Shown here piece after piece: positions 11,839 to 24,389 of a DNA stretch of 24,389 bases; the stretch's first letter is position 1, and each line of letters starts with the position of its first letter. The position numbers and the translations under genes are program-made. Location of the stretch: positions 1-24,389 of the forward strand of contig FLMG01003951.1 of assembly GCA_900088475.1 (NCBI GenBank), given 5' to 3'. The stretch is from Hyphochytrium catenoides (taxonomy: Eukaryota > Sar > Hyphochytriomycetes > Hyphochytriales > Hyphochytriaceae). Below the pieces are notes generated by a model, which had not been told where the DNA came from, made no database searches, and worked only from the letters and a program-made list of their open reading frames with translations.

Positions 11839-12628
11839 GGGCCACTATGCTGTGCTGCGCCTCCTTTTAAACAACCTGTGGTCCACTGCTAGGAAGGAAG
11901 TTCAAGCTCCGCTGTCAGAGATGCCGAGAAAGCCGATGTCCTATGTTACTATAGCTTAGCTTACGCCGTGTCGGCTGTTGACCAGTGACACTGGCTGTGG
12001 CTGTCTGTGTCGCTTCGCTTGCCCCGCTCTAGCCTTCAACTATCTTCTTGTACGGGGAAGAAGAAGAAGAAGAAGAGAGAAGGAAGGGAAGTGCCGTTAC
12101 ATCTTCATCCCCAACTCTACTATCATTCTTGCCCCCTCCGCCAATAAAAGCCGCTAACGTTCCGGAGCCGCTAGGGGCTAACGGCGATCTCTGTGGAGAC
12201 TTGAGGAAGCTTCGTCACAGTCTCCACAACCAAAGGACATAGGGAAATCGGCCATCAGTGTGCGCCAGCACTGAGCCTTAGCCCTTGGCCCTTGTTAGCT
12301 CAAGCCAGTGGAGAAGACAAGGAAGGCAAGCTAGCGTAGGGCCCCAGCTTTCTATATAAGGAGAGAAGTGGCGACGGGCACTTGTTTGTCGTCTGGGCGT
12401 TGCTTGCTAACCTGAGCGCAACCCTCAGGAGCTGTTTTCGCAGGCAAGGAAGAGGGCGAAGAGCGTGAATCTGGCTGGAAGCGGCCATTCCGCAGGAGCC
12501 ACGCTATACTTTTTACCCCCAGAACCTATTTGAAGGCGGGTCTGGGGTCGCTCAGGATTAGTCCTTCTCCATCCCGGAGGCTTTCTGTCTAAGTGCCGTT
12601 GCTCCTCCAGGAAGGCATTACGGAAAGC
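11839..12628. promoter_or_regulatory. Divergent promoter region, B9D1 and F-box/Sel1 genes
   Basis: 790 bp between the two ATG codons, transcribed outward both ways. It holds a (GAA)n-rich purine run at about 12057-12080 and a TATA-like element at 12353-12360. No additional coding exon was evident; an in-frame TAA at 12590-12592 closes the Sel1 frame upstream. Confidence 0.5.
12353..12360 (+). promoter_or_regulatory. Candidate TATA box of the F-box/Sel1 gene
   Basis: TATATAAG, about 270 bp upstream of the ATG at 12629. The SDR gene has a TATA-like element at almost the same distance. Motif only. Confidence 0.35.
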
Positions 12629-14761
12629 ATGTATGCAGCAACAGCTCCCCGAACCCAAACATGCCGCGCGGCGTGCCTTTCAGGGCCAGGGTCTCTGTCT
12701 TTGGCTTCGAGTGGTACAGCTCACCCTGTGAGCAAGAAGAGGCGCCGATGGGACAGTGAAGCAAAATCCGACGGGCGGTCCCCTACTAGAAAAGCAGTTT
12801 TCAAGAGCCCATCAGAGCCACATTGTCCGATGGCCCAGCACCTCGTCACGGGTTACTTCGCCCTACTTCCCGCGGAACTTCTACGCCTTGTCTTCAGGTA
12901 GAGCGTGATAGTTTGCCTTCTTGGATGAAATCGATCTAAAGCTGATGGCCTCTTACGTCAGGATGCTGAGGTCCAGGGACTTGGTTGTCTGTTATCGTGT
13001 GAGCTGGTTTTTCCGAGATCACTCGATCAACTTTATAAAGGCCGTCCGCCTCTTCTCCGAAGGCACTAAGCTGCGACGGAAGGGAAGACGAGGGGTAAGT
13101 TATTCTCCTTTTTGCCAGTGCGGTTGCCCATGCAACACATTGTGGTCACCCACTCTCTGGGGTATCACCTTTCCCTGCAGACTTTTCTGCTTGTCTCGCT
13201 CTTTCTTACTCGCTGTTGGTCTAAAAAAGTTGAAGTCATAACCCACTGAACAGTTCTTTGACCTTGTTCGGTAGGCGGCTGAGCTCTGCTTCCAACGGGC
13301 CCATGCGCAAGGGTACGCCCTGGCGGCAAACAGCATTGGGCTCCTTCATTGGGAGCGGGAAGCTTATGGTGAAGCTGTCTCATGGTTTCGAATAGGTGCC
13401 GATGGCGGCGATGGTCTCAGCGTCTGTAATCTGGCGAATGGTAAGTGCTCATTTCTATGGCCATGCCATCAACTGACGGGCGACCATAAAACGCTCATCC
13501 CCTCATGTCCTGGGTTTCGGTCTGGCTCTCTTCGCCTTTTGAGCCTATCTCACGAGCATAATGCCTGCCCTTCTCTGTGCCTTCCTCATCCATTGGAACC
13601 CGAACGTGATGCGGCAATCCTTCTGCCATACAATCCAAACTGTTCCCAGCCTTCTATCAGGGCAAAGGTAAAAAAGTACCTGCTTCGAAAGTTCTCAATC
13701 AGCTCGAGAATCACTGACCCATTGCGACTTGTCACTCTGTCATTAGGAGCTCCTTTAGACCTGGACACAGCGGCGGCGCTATTTGAAAAGGCAGCCTTGA
13801 CCGGCAATGTAAAGGCTCAGTATATGCTAGGTCTATGCTATGTCACTGGCAAAGGCGTAGGAGAGTCGAAGACGCTGGCACGCAAGTGGCTGTCGCTTGC
13901 TGCTCAGAAAGAGTAAGAGATACGCGCTGTACCCTTTTGGGCCCCCGTTTCTGTGTCATAAACTCCTTCTCGACGAAGCTCGCCATAGACTAGGAACCTC
14001 TTGCCCTTGGAGCCATAGGCTGTGTCTGAGCCTGTTCTACGGGACGAGTAGCCCCTCTCTGCATCTGTCTCTTTCATTTTGCTCATACTGGCACAACCCT
14101 TTTCTCTATTTTTTTTATGTATGCTTGGCACTAACGCTCTACACTTTCAGCTATGCTCGAGCCCAGCATCTACTTGCCTTGTGTATAGCGGACATCTCTA
14201 CTAGTAAAAAGGAGGAAGTTTGGCGTCATTCCGCCTCGAGCGTGTACTGGCTGAGAAAGGCAGCTAATCAAGGTCATGCCGAAGCCCAGCTTTGTTTGGT
14301 AAGTGACATCTTTGAGAACGCCATCGCAGGCGATACGTCAAGGATGGGAGGGCGTTAAAGCTAAACGGCTAGAGACAAATGAACAAAGAGAACCAGAGCG
14401 AAGAGAGAGAGAGGGAGTGCAGAAAGGGTGGACAACATGTTCCGCCAAGGAGGCGGCATGAGCTCTACTCCTACTGATCAGCAAACTAAGCAAGGTAACG
14501 AGCTCTACGAAGGCTAAACTTTCTTTATTTTCTGATCCGTAGGCGGAATGCTATAACAAAGGTTCAGGCATACAAAGAGATGAACGACGGGCTCTTGTTT
14601 GGTTCGAGCTGGCATACAGACAAGGTTTGACTGAGGCGAGAGAAATGTCCTCGCCCCTTAGGGCTTCTTTCACAATTGCTGAGCTGCTTGAGCTTCGCAA
14701 GGAGATTGACAGACGGGAAGAAAAGTATCGAGGAAGTAGGAAGACGAGAACTGGAACATGA
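12629..14761 (+). CDS. F-box protein with Sel1-like repeats, 6 exons, 366 aa
   Basis: Exons: 12629-12897, 12962-13094, 13275-13440, 13747-13912, 14151-14298, 14543-14761; introns of 64, 180, 306, 238 and 244 nt. F-box at about 78-115 (LLPAELLRLVF, then MLRSRDLVVCYRVSWFF), completed only when the 64-nt intron 12898-12961 is removed. It is followed at about 135-328 by Sel1-like repeats: AAELCFQRAHAQGYALAANS, AALFEKAALTGNVKAQYMLG, LARKWLSLAAQ-KDYARAQHLLA, VYWLRKAANQGHAEAQLCLA and ALVWFELAYRQGLTEAREM. Proteins of this layout occur in plants and protists and are thought to present substrates to SCF ubiquitin ligases through SKP1; the substrate here is unknown. KKRRR at 36-40 could be a nuclear localisation signal. 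The C-terminal 40 residues are a charged helix. ATG 12629 is the first in frame after a stop at 12590-12592. The two longest introns could hide further short exons, though the repeat phase reads well without them. Confidence 0.86.
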
Positions 14762-15062
14762 AACGAGTCTATTTTTGCAGCACATAGTAGAAGTAGTCCT
14801 AGGCAGAGAGAGACAAGGCAAGGCCGAGCTGCGCTATGTGCTTGTCAGCCACACACATTGTCTGAACGAACTAGATTCAGGCTTTATTTATTCAGCCACT
14901 ATATTGGCTGGGGCTGGAGCGCTATCGGTCAACCTTCGTGGGCTCTTCGTGCAGACAATATCATAGGATATGTAGAGGGAGGAGATGAAGATGAAAAGTG
15001 AGGGACCACTATCTCCCTCAGGCTCTAATAACAATCTTATGACTGCCAAGCCGCAGTCAGAA
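14762..15062. other. Short convergent spacer
   Basis: 301 bp between the stop codons of the Sel1 gene (+) and the PDZ gene (-). No separate feature seen; the two 3' UTRs must share or nearly share this space. Confidence 0.6.
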
Positions 15063-16442
15063 CTATGAAAAATCGTGGTTTGTCTCAAAGGTCAGCTTCC
15101 GCGCCACGGAGGCAGTCTGCTGAAGCAGTAAAATGACCTGAGACAGGAGAAACGAAATTCAGTGAGAAACTCATCTTAAGGACATGGACTACTGGCGACG
15201 ACTAGTGCAGAGGCTCACCGAGCAAAGGAGAGGATGTGAAGCACCAAAGATGAGAAGATAACAGGTCGAGGGCAAAAGATCAGGTCAAGAGCAGGTCTGG
15301 CGTCACGCTATACCAGGCCGTCACTCCCAGCTCTTACCCGCAACCATAGCCGCCACCAATGGAAGATGATTGAAGGAACTAGAGTAAGAAAGGAAAGAGC
15401 AAGTTACCTTGTCTAAGCTGAGGCTAGTGATATCCATTCCATTGATCGCCACCAGCACGTAGCCTGGGTGGACGATGCCACTGGCCTCCAAAGCACCCTC
15501 AGACCCGTCGGGCAACGCGGTAAAGCCATCCACCACTGCTAAATCTTGGTACTCTGAGTCCAGAAGAAGGCCCAGAGGGCCAGGAGGCACAGCCACCTCT
15601 ACAATGGGAGGGATATCCTCGCTAATGAAAGTAGGAAGAGAGCAGGGATAAGAAGAGGGAAAGAGGGACAGACAGACGAACAGAGACATAGCGAGAGAAG
15701 AAAAGAGAGAATGAGAGAGACAGCCAGCCAGCCAGAGGGAGTGAAACACGGAGAGAAAGAGAGAGAGAGAGAGTGAGAGACAGACATACAGACATACAGA
15801 GTGCGAGAGAGAGAGAGAAAGAGAAAGAGTGCTGAAGATCGAGAAAGGAGTGCTAGTCACATTTAAGAACAGGGAGATGAAGAAGGCACTTTGGAGCCAG
15901 AGAGCGCCAATAAAGAAGGCAGGAAGAGCTCCGTAGATGAAGGCCAATGTCTCTCTTCTCCTTGCCCTTGGTCTTACAGAGCTTCCTCGTCCGAGTCCAG
16001 CCTCTCACTGTTCTCTCCTCCGACGGAGTGCAAGATCTGTGTAGACTGGGAGGCTGAATCATCTGCATACGCCTGATGGAGAAGCGGAAGAACAAGCAGA
16101 GACAAAGAGGATGATGCGGTAAGCCGGGAAGTTCCAGGTAGAGTGATAGGGCACAGGCACGGAGAAGGGTCTCTGGGAGTGTATAGAGAAGATGAAGCTG
16201 ACCTGAGGCTGCTTTGCTGCCTGTGGTCCGGCAGTGCCTGAGAATTGAGCCGGACGAGCCTCAGGATGTCCTGTCTGCTTTAACCCGGCACTGTGCTGCC
16301 TCGGCTGCTCTTCTCGTCTCCTGTCTGCTGCTGGCTCTTGGAAGATGTGCTTTGCCTTAGGAGATGGCTGAAATGTAGCAGCCGCAGCTTTGGCGTACTG
16401 ATCATCGGCATTACCGCCGCAGCAGCTGCCGTTGTTACCCAT
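15063..16442 (-). CDS. Small PDZ-domain protein with predicted N-myristoyl/palmitoyl anchor, 3 exons, 174 aa
   Basis: Exons (reverse strand): 16203-16442, 15408-15617, 15063-15137; introns of 585 and 270 nt, both phase 0. The start MGNNGSCCGG matches the myristoylation consensus (Gly2, Ser6) followed by two cysteines that suit palmitoylation, so the protein is probably tethered to a membrane such as plasma or ciliary membrane. Residues 12-80 are polar, rich in Ala, Gln, Pro and basic residues, probably disordered. Residues 81-168 read as one PDZ domain: VEVAVPPGPLGLLLD (carboxylate-binding loop GPLGLLL), GALEASGIVHPGYVLVAINGMDI, SLSLDK, then VILLLQQTASVARKLTFE from the last exon. A PDZ without enzyme domain suggests a scaffold. 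The 585-nt intron is full of CT repeats on the sense strand; its acceptor (GCGAG at 15618) is the weakest point of the model. Confidence 0.8.
15650..15835. repeat. GA/CT-rich simple sequence inside PDZ gene intron 1
   Basis: Runs of GA dinucleotides mixed with GACA units on the plus strand; the sense transcript therefore carries a long pyrimidine-rich tract (CT and TGTC) just upstream of the intron's 3' end. It creates a spurious Ser/Leu-rich open frame of about 200 codons through the intron. Confidence 0.8.
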
Positions 16443-17455
16443 AGACTCAAACAGAAGCACTCAAGCTTCAAGAGCTCTCTCAGCCAGCTCTTTTCTTTCT
16501 CTTCTCCCTCTCCCAGAAGCCCTGACTCTCTTCCCTTCTCGCTGAGAATCTTGGACCCGATCGTCCGTCCAAAAGTCTCCCCCAGCTCGTAACCTTCCCT
16601 TCGATGACCCAGTCGCTCCCGCCAACTGAGCTCTGCAGCAGTGGAAGGCAAGAGTTGATGTGAACCAACAGCGTCGTTGTCAAGCGAAAGGGAAAGTCAG
16701 CGGGCAATGAATGCCAGTGCGCGGGCTGGAGTCATAGGAATCGTAGTGCACTTGTGCTTGTAACATGCGAAGAATCAATTTCTCTTCCTTTCCTTCCTCT
16801 CTCTCTCTCTGTCTCTCTCTCTCTGTCTTGTCTCGTATTAGTTTGTGGCTATTTTATAATACTATGATTTCTGTAGATTGTATCTCGGTGACTCTCTGTC
16901 TTGTGACGGCTGGATTTGGTTCCCCGTTAGTCGGGCAACAAGTGACAATTCGCATGGAGCTGGCTCAGCGGGAGGACACATCACTCGAGACTCAGGGACA
17001 CAGCAGAAAGGAGAGAAAGTGAGAGAGAGAGAGAAGAGAGACACAAAAGAGGGTGAGGGAGGTCAAGGTGGACGGTGAGGAGGAAGACTAGATGAGGGAG
17101 TCAGGCGGCAAGGTGAGCGGCTCAGGCTAATGATGAGAGAAGATGCGTGTCTGGTCAAGATAAACGAGTCTGCAAGTGGTCAGACTCTCATTTATTTTAT
17201 TAGCCCAAGAAGATATCTCCCTGCCTTGACGGGCTCCCGGCCATTCAGTCACGGAAATCTCAACGCTCAGTGAGAGCGAACGAGAGAGAGAAACGGTAGA
17301 CTGGGGGCGGAGAGAGAGGGAGAAGGGGAGAAAAGGAGAGAAGCCTAAGGAGCTCAAGGTGATAAACTAACAGCTACAGGCCACTCTCCAATCTCTTCCG
17401 TCCCTCGACTGCCAACCTCTTCAGGAGAAGTCCTCAAGTTAGTTTCTCTCTCTCT
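16443..17455. other. Spacer between m-AAA protease and PDZ genes
   Basis: About 1 kb with no recognisable gene. It includes a CT-rich run at about 16795-16826 and GA-rich runs around 17017-17045 and 17281-17340. It should contain the PDZ gene promoter and the protease 3' UTR. Confidence 0.5.
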
Positions 17456-21682
<4,227 letters not shown>

Positions 21683-23182
21683 CGACCTCCACCGTGTTCC
21701 CAACCAATGTAAATTCACAACCTGAGCAGCAGTTCGCTACCTCTCTGTGTCAATTTAGTACTTTTGGCGTGTCAGTTTAGCGATAATTGACAGGTTTGTT
21801 GTCGAGAATGAAGGTTAAGTGGGAACATAAACAGCGTTCCTTGTGGGTTGTCGACAGTCAAGAAAGGTGAGAAGGCAAGCGAAGGAATCGGACATCGAAG
21901 ACCATCACCGGGCCGAGGAGACCGAGACGATCCTCCCGATGAAGATCCAGCGTGCTAGAGACTAGGAAGCACGCTCCTGGCGTTGCTTGTCTCTATGACG
22001 GTGAATATGGGTAGGATATAGGCGATAGAGGCTATGGCCTTGCCGTTGAAGCCAGTGGGCATGGGACAGTGGGTTCTCCTTTAAGTCTCTAGCAAAGTGT
22101 AACAGGCTCGTGAACAGCTATCGGGTGGGAGGCTTCCCATAACGTGATATGGCCGACCGCCGACATAAGTTAGGTTATTATGCGGGGACACTGTGATGAG
22201 TGAACGGTCAAGAGGATAAAGTTCTATCGCACTCCTCGATATGTTGCAGCCTTGACTCTGCAAACTTTCTTGTTGATCTTGCCCCTTCCGCCAGTCGCAA
22301 AGTGTGCACCCTTGATGGCAATGGAGGAGCTTGACATGCCTCAATAAGACTACCTTGTGACACTAAAGGCTGAATGGACATCAGCGTTGGCTCACACTCT
22401 CAATCTTTCTACGGCTCCCGTGGAGCAGCACTTCCACCCCTACACACTTATGGCTGCTTTCTTCTGCGGATATAGCTACCGAGAAACAACTAAGATCGAA
22501 GCAATAGTCACAAAAGAAACGTAGCAAAGAAAGAAGACACCAAGGAAGAATGAGAGGCTAGAAAAGAAAGAAAGGAGAGGACGACTGTAGGCGAGAGAAC
22601 AAGTAAGTGCGCCGTGCCCTAGAAGTGTCAAAAGATTAAAGAGAGACAGCGGAGAGAGAAGATGCCTTAAAAAGATAGAGGCAGGTAATTGTTTACTGAG
22701 AGCACCTTTTGAGGCTGTAGAGCTCCAGGAGATGGAGACAGTGGACAGGAAACGGAATGGACGGATTGCTAAGTCAGATAACGGGCGCAACGGGCCCAGT
22801 GGGCTTCTTAGTCTCAAACCCAAAGAAGCCTGAAATGTCCTAGCACTTTCTCTCTTTCTTTCTTCAGGCTCTCGATCCAAGCTTTCAATGTTAAATCAAT
22901 CAAATACCTCTCGTCTTCTTCTTCCTCATGCCTGCACTAATTGAGGTGCGGGGATCTGCGTGCGCTTGCACTCCCTCCCTATCATCAGCCTTCCGCCACC
23001 TATCGTCCCCTGTCCAGTAGACTTTCGCCCTCACCAGTCAGATTGATAGGAGCTTGTACCCTATACCGTAACACCACTCCGCTCTCAATGAGAGACAGAG
23101 TCTTTTCTGTTACTGCCAGGATGCGGCGACATACGGCTAGCCTTGGGCCGCTACCTCTGTTGTTTACTCTCAAAAACAAAGT

Positions 23183-23208
23183 TAGCGACCTCTCTCTCTC
23201 TCTCTCTC
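23183..23208. repeat. CT microsatellite
   Basis: Uninterrupted TC dinucleotides on the plus strand, following ordinary sequence. Confidence 0.8.
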
Positions 23209-23477
23209 CGCTGACGCTCACTGCTCTGACTGCTTCACTGTATGTCTCTTCCTTGTGGCGGAGGTTCTCTCTATCATTATGAAAGGCGGCCGAGGCCTTC
23301 AAGGGCCACGCTGCACAGGATCTGGAGCTCTGGACCAAGCGATGAACGCGAGAGTTGAGATAATCTGCCGGACTCACTGGGCGTTAGCAGCTATTATTGT
23401 AACGCCGTTCAGAGAGCTTTGGGTGGCATCCTTCCCTTGTTGGGCCCTTGCTTGGTCGATCATTCAACCTGTTCGCC

Positions 23478-23546
23478 TTCTCTCTCTCCCACTCTCTCTC
23501 TCTCTCTCTCTCTCTTCTCATTACTTGCTGCTGCTGCTGCTCTCTC

Positions 23547-23608
<62 letters not shown>
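23478..23608. repeat. Long compound microsatellite: (CT)n, (CTG)n, (CT)n
   Basis: Two CT tracts (about 23492-23515 and 23541-23606) flank a short CTG trinucleotide run at about 23527-23541. The second tract is the longest pure dinucleotide array in the window apart from one A interruption near 23552. It likely varies in length between individuals or strains. Overlapping frames that appear to encode poly-Ser-Leu here are artefacts. Confidence 0.95.
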
Positions 23609-23610
<2 letters not shown>

Positions 23611-24040
23611 TTTGTCTCTGCCCTGTGTTCTCTCTTCATGTTTCTCTCTTCTTCTTTCTCTTTCTCTCCTCTCCTCTCTTCCCCCACTGTCGATATGTCT
23701 CCTCCTCTTCTACCCTTTCTCTCCTTCACTCTCCATAACTTGATCCTGGTGTGCTTTTCTCTTGCTATTTCCTTTCACTCAAGTGAGCCTCGTTAAGTCT
23801 TTCACCCCGTTCCTCGTGTTAGGTGCAGGGTCCCGAGCCATCAAGACCCATGGTCTTCTTTGTTGATCTAAAGTTAAACCAGCTGTCCTCTCCCCCACCC
23901 TTTTTCTTTTGAATCAGCCAGCTTCGCGATCTGAAATAGCGGCCCGTTTCGCTATCTCTTCATGATCGACCCCTGCGCACCGTCGGTCTCTCTCTCCTAT
24001 CCTTAGCCCTCATCACTTATCTAAACAGAGAAAGAGAGAG

Positions 24041-24053
24041 AGTGTGTGTGTGT
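24041..24053. repeat. Short GT microsatellite
   Basis: About six GT units preceded by a GA run on the plus strand. Confidence 0.7.
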
Positions 24054-24071
24054 GGACCGAGCGAAGGAGAG

Positions 24072-24119
24072 GGTTGCCAAGCATGAAACTCCAGGGAGGT
24101 TGCCAAGCATGACACTCCA
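24072..24119. repeat. Tandem duplication of a 22-bp unit
   Basis: Two copies (24072-24093 and 24098-24119) beginning GGTTGCCAAGCATGA differ at one base and are spaced 26 bp start to start. Confidence 0.85.
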
Positions 24120-24189
24120 TATAGAGTGATAAGCGCCGCCGTGGAGGCAAAGAGCCAAGACTGTGCATAAGAGGTTAGAAGAGAAAGCG

Positions 24190-24389
24190 ATGACTTCTCT
24201 ATTAGATAAGGCCGAGCGCTTCAGGGAAGAGAGAATGCGTCTCAAGAACAGTGCTGAGGAGCCGGTAAGACTCCATCGGGAAGAGGAAGCAAAAGAGAGA
24301 AAGAGAGGAAGAAAGGAAGAGAGAGGAAGAGAGAGAAAAAGGAAGAGAGAGGAAGAGAGAGAAAAAGGAAGAGAGAGGAAGAGAGAGAA
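24190..24389 (+). CDS. Possible first exon of a charged-helix protein, truncated by the window edge
   Basis: From ATG 24190 the plus strand reads MTSLLDKAERFREERMRLKN, then SAEEP followed by GTAAGACTCC, a good splice donor at 24276. The sequence beyond is a GA-rich repeat, which could be intron or, since it stays open to the edge, an Arg/Glu/Lys-rich coding repeat. An in-frame TAA lies about 60 bp upstream of the ATG. The translation up to the donor looks like an ordinary amphipathic charged helix rather than repeat-derived. Family unknown; it may be a chance frame. Confidence 0.25.
   Translation, partial: MTSLLDKAERFREERMRLKNSAEEPVRLHREEEAKERKRGRKEERGRERKRKREEEREKGRERKRE
24313..24389. repeat. 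26-bp purine minisatellite at the right edge
   Basis: Unit AAGGAAGAGAGAGGAAGAGA plus six more purines. Three nearly perfect copies begin at 24313, 24339 and 24365, the last cut by the window end; the array continues outside. Purely G and A on the plus strand. Confidence 0.9.

Larger units (their letters stand above)
21683..24189. other. Repeat-rich region without a supportable gene
   Basis: 2.5 kb with no known domain. The left part is upstream of the protease gene. Frames at 22476-22880 (-), 22941-23282 (+) and 23000-23377 (-) overlap each other and run through simple repeats. Two short stretches read plausibly as coding exons on the plus strand (about 22690-22835, ending in a stop after PKEA; and about 23283-23342, AAEAFKGHAAQDLELWTKR then stop), but I could not join them to other exons. 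Confidence 0.45.

Noticed and set aside
12593-12628. GTG codon upstream as the start of the F-box/Sel1 protein
   Set aside because: A nuclear gene should start with ATG; the first in-frame ATG is at 12629, and a stop lies just before the GTG.
13441-13746. Extending the Sel1 exon upstream through the open frame starting at 13539
   Set aside because: The frame is open, but the preceding exon joins cleanly at 13747 (G|GA, AAT-GGA) and the extra sequence has no Sel1 pattern.
15321-15947. A 208-codon minus-strand frame spanning the PDZ core
   Set aside because: Its first part is the CT-rich intron and its end is the next intron; only 15408-15617 is coding in the PDZ model.
22476-22880. Minus-strand 134-codon frame with hydrophobic C-terminal half
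   Set aside because: Purine-rich plus strand makes a Leu/Ser/Phe-rich frame on the other strand; no recognised family, no splice partners.
23255-23796. Three overlapping plus-strand frames of 96-162 codons rich in Ser and Leu
   Set aside because: They are created by the CT microsatellite, which is open in all frames; no domain before or after the repeat.

Overview
The window is nuclear DNA of a eukaryote, most likely a unicellular protist or alga with a flagellated stage. Genes are monocistronic and split by many spliceosomal introns, mostly 59-75 nt, with GT/AG ends and often a visible CTAAC-type branch site; introns of 100-585 nt, often rich in CT on the sense strand, also occur. There are no operons, ribosome binding sites or other prokaryotic features. 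The gene content (centromeric histone H3, a B9-domain transition-zone protein, a gamma-carbonic-anhydrase-like protein of the kind found in mitochondrial complex I, and a mitochondrial m-AAA protease) rules out bacteria and argues against most fungi and against land plants without flagella. I cannot name the lineage; a heterokont or other flagellate alga would fit, but that is a guess.

Layout, left to right. 1-4160: gene-poor DNA with no intact recognisable gene; the only recognisable coding trace is a decayed protein kinase at about 2052-2544. 4164-4709 (+): an intronless 181-codon ORF of unknown function with a degenerate internal repeat. 4880-5860 (-): four-exon short-chain dehydrogenase/reductase. 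6864-7953 (-): seven-exon gamma-carbonic-anhydrase-like protein that has lost two of three zinc ligands. 8989-9614 (-): four-exon CENP-A/CenH3-like histone whose first coding exon is only the ATG. 10834-11838 (-): five-exon B9D1 homologue. 12629-14761 (+): six-exon F-box plus Sel1-repeat protein, divergent from B9D1. 15063-16442 (-): three-exon small PDZ protein with a myristoylation/palmitoylation N-terminus. 17456-21682 (-): ten-exon AFG3-type m-AAA protease, including three newly inferred 5' exons. 21683-24389: repeat-rich DNA with long CT tracts, a 26-bp minisatellite and perhaps the start of one more plus-strand gene at the right edge.

The genes do not form one pathway. Two are mitochondrial (m-AAA protease; gamma-CA-like subunit), two concern chromosomes or cilia (CenH3, B9D1), one is probably a ubiquitin-ligase adaptor (F-box/Sel1), one a membrane-anchored scaffold (PDZ). 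I found no sign of a new multi-gene system. The value of the window lies in the resolved exon structures and in the unusual features of individual proteins. All exon models were built by hand from splice motifs, reading phase and protein-family continuity; each model has a phase-consistent total length divisible by three.
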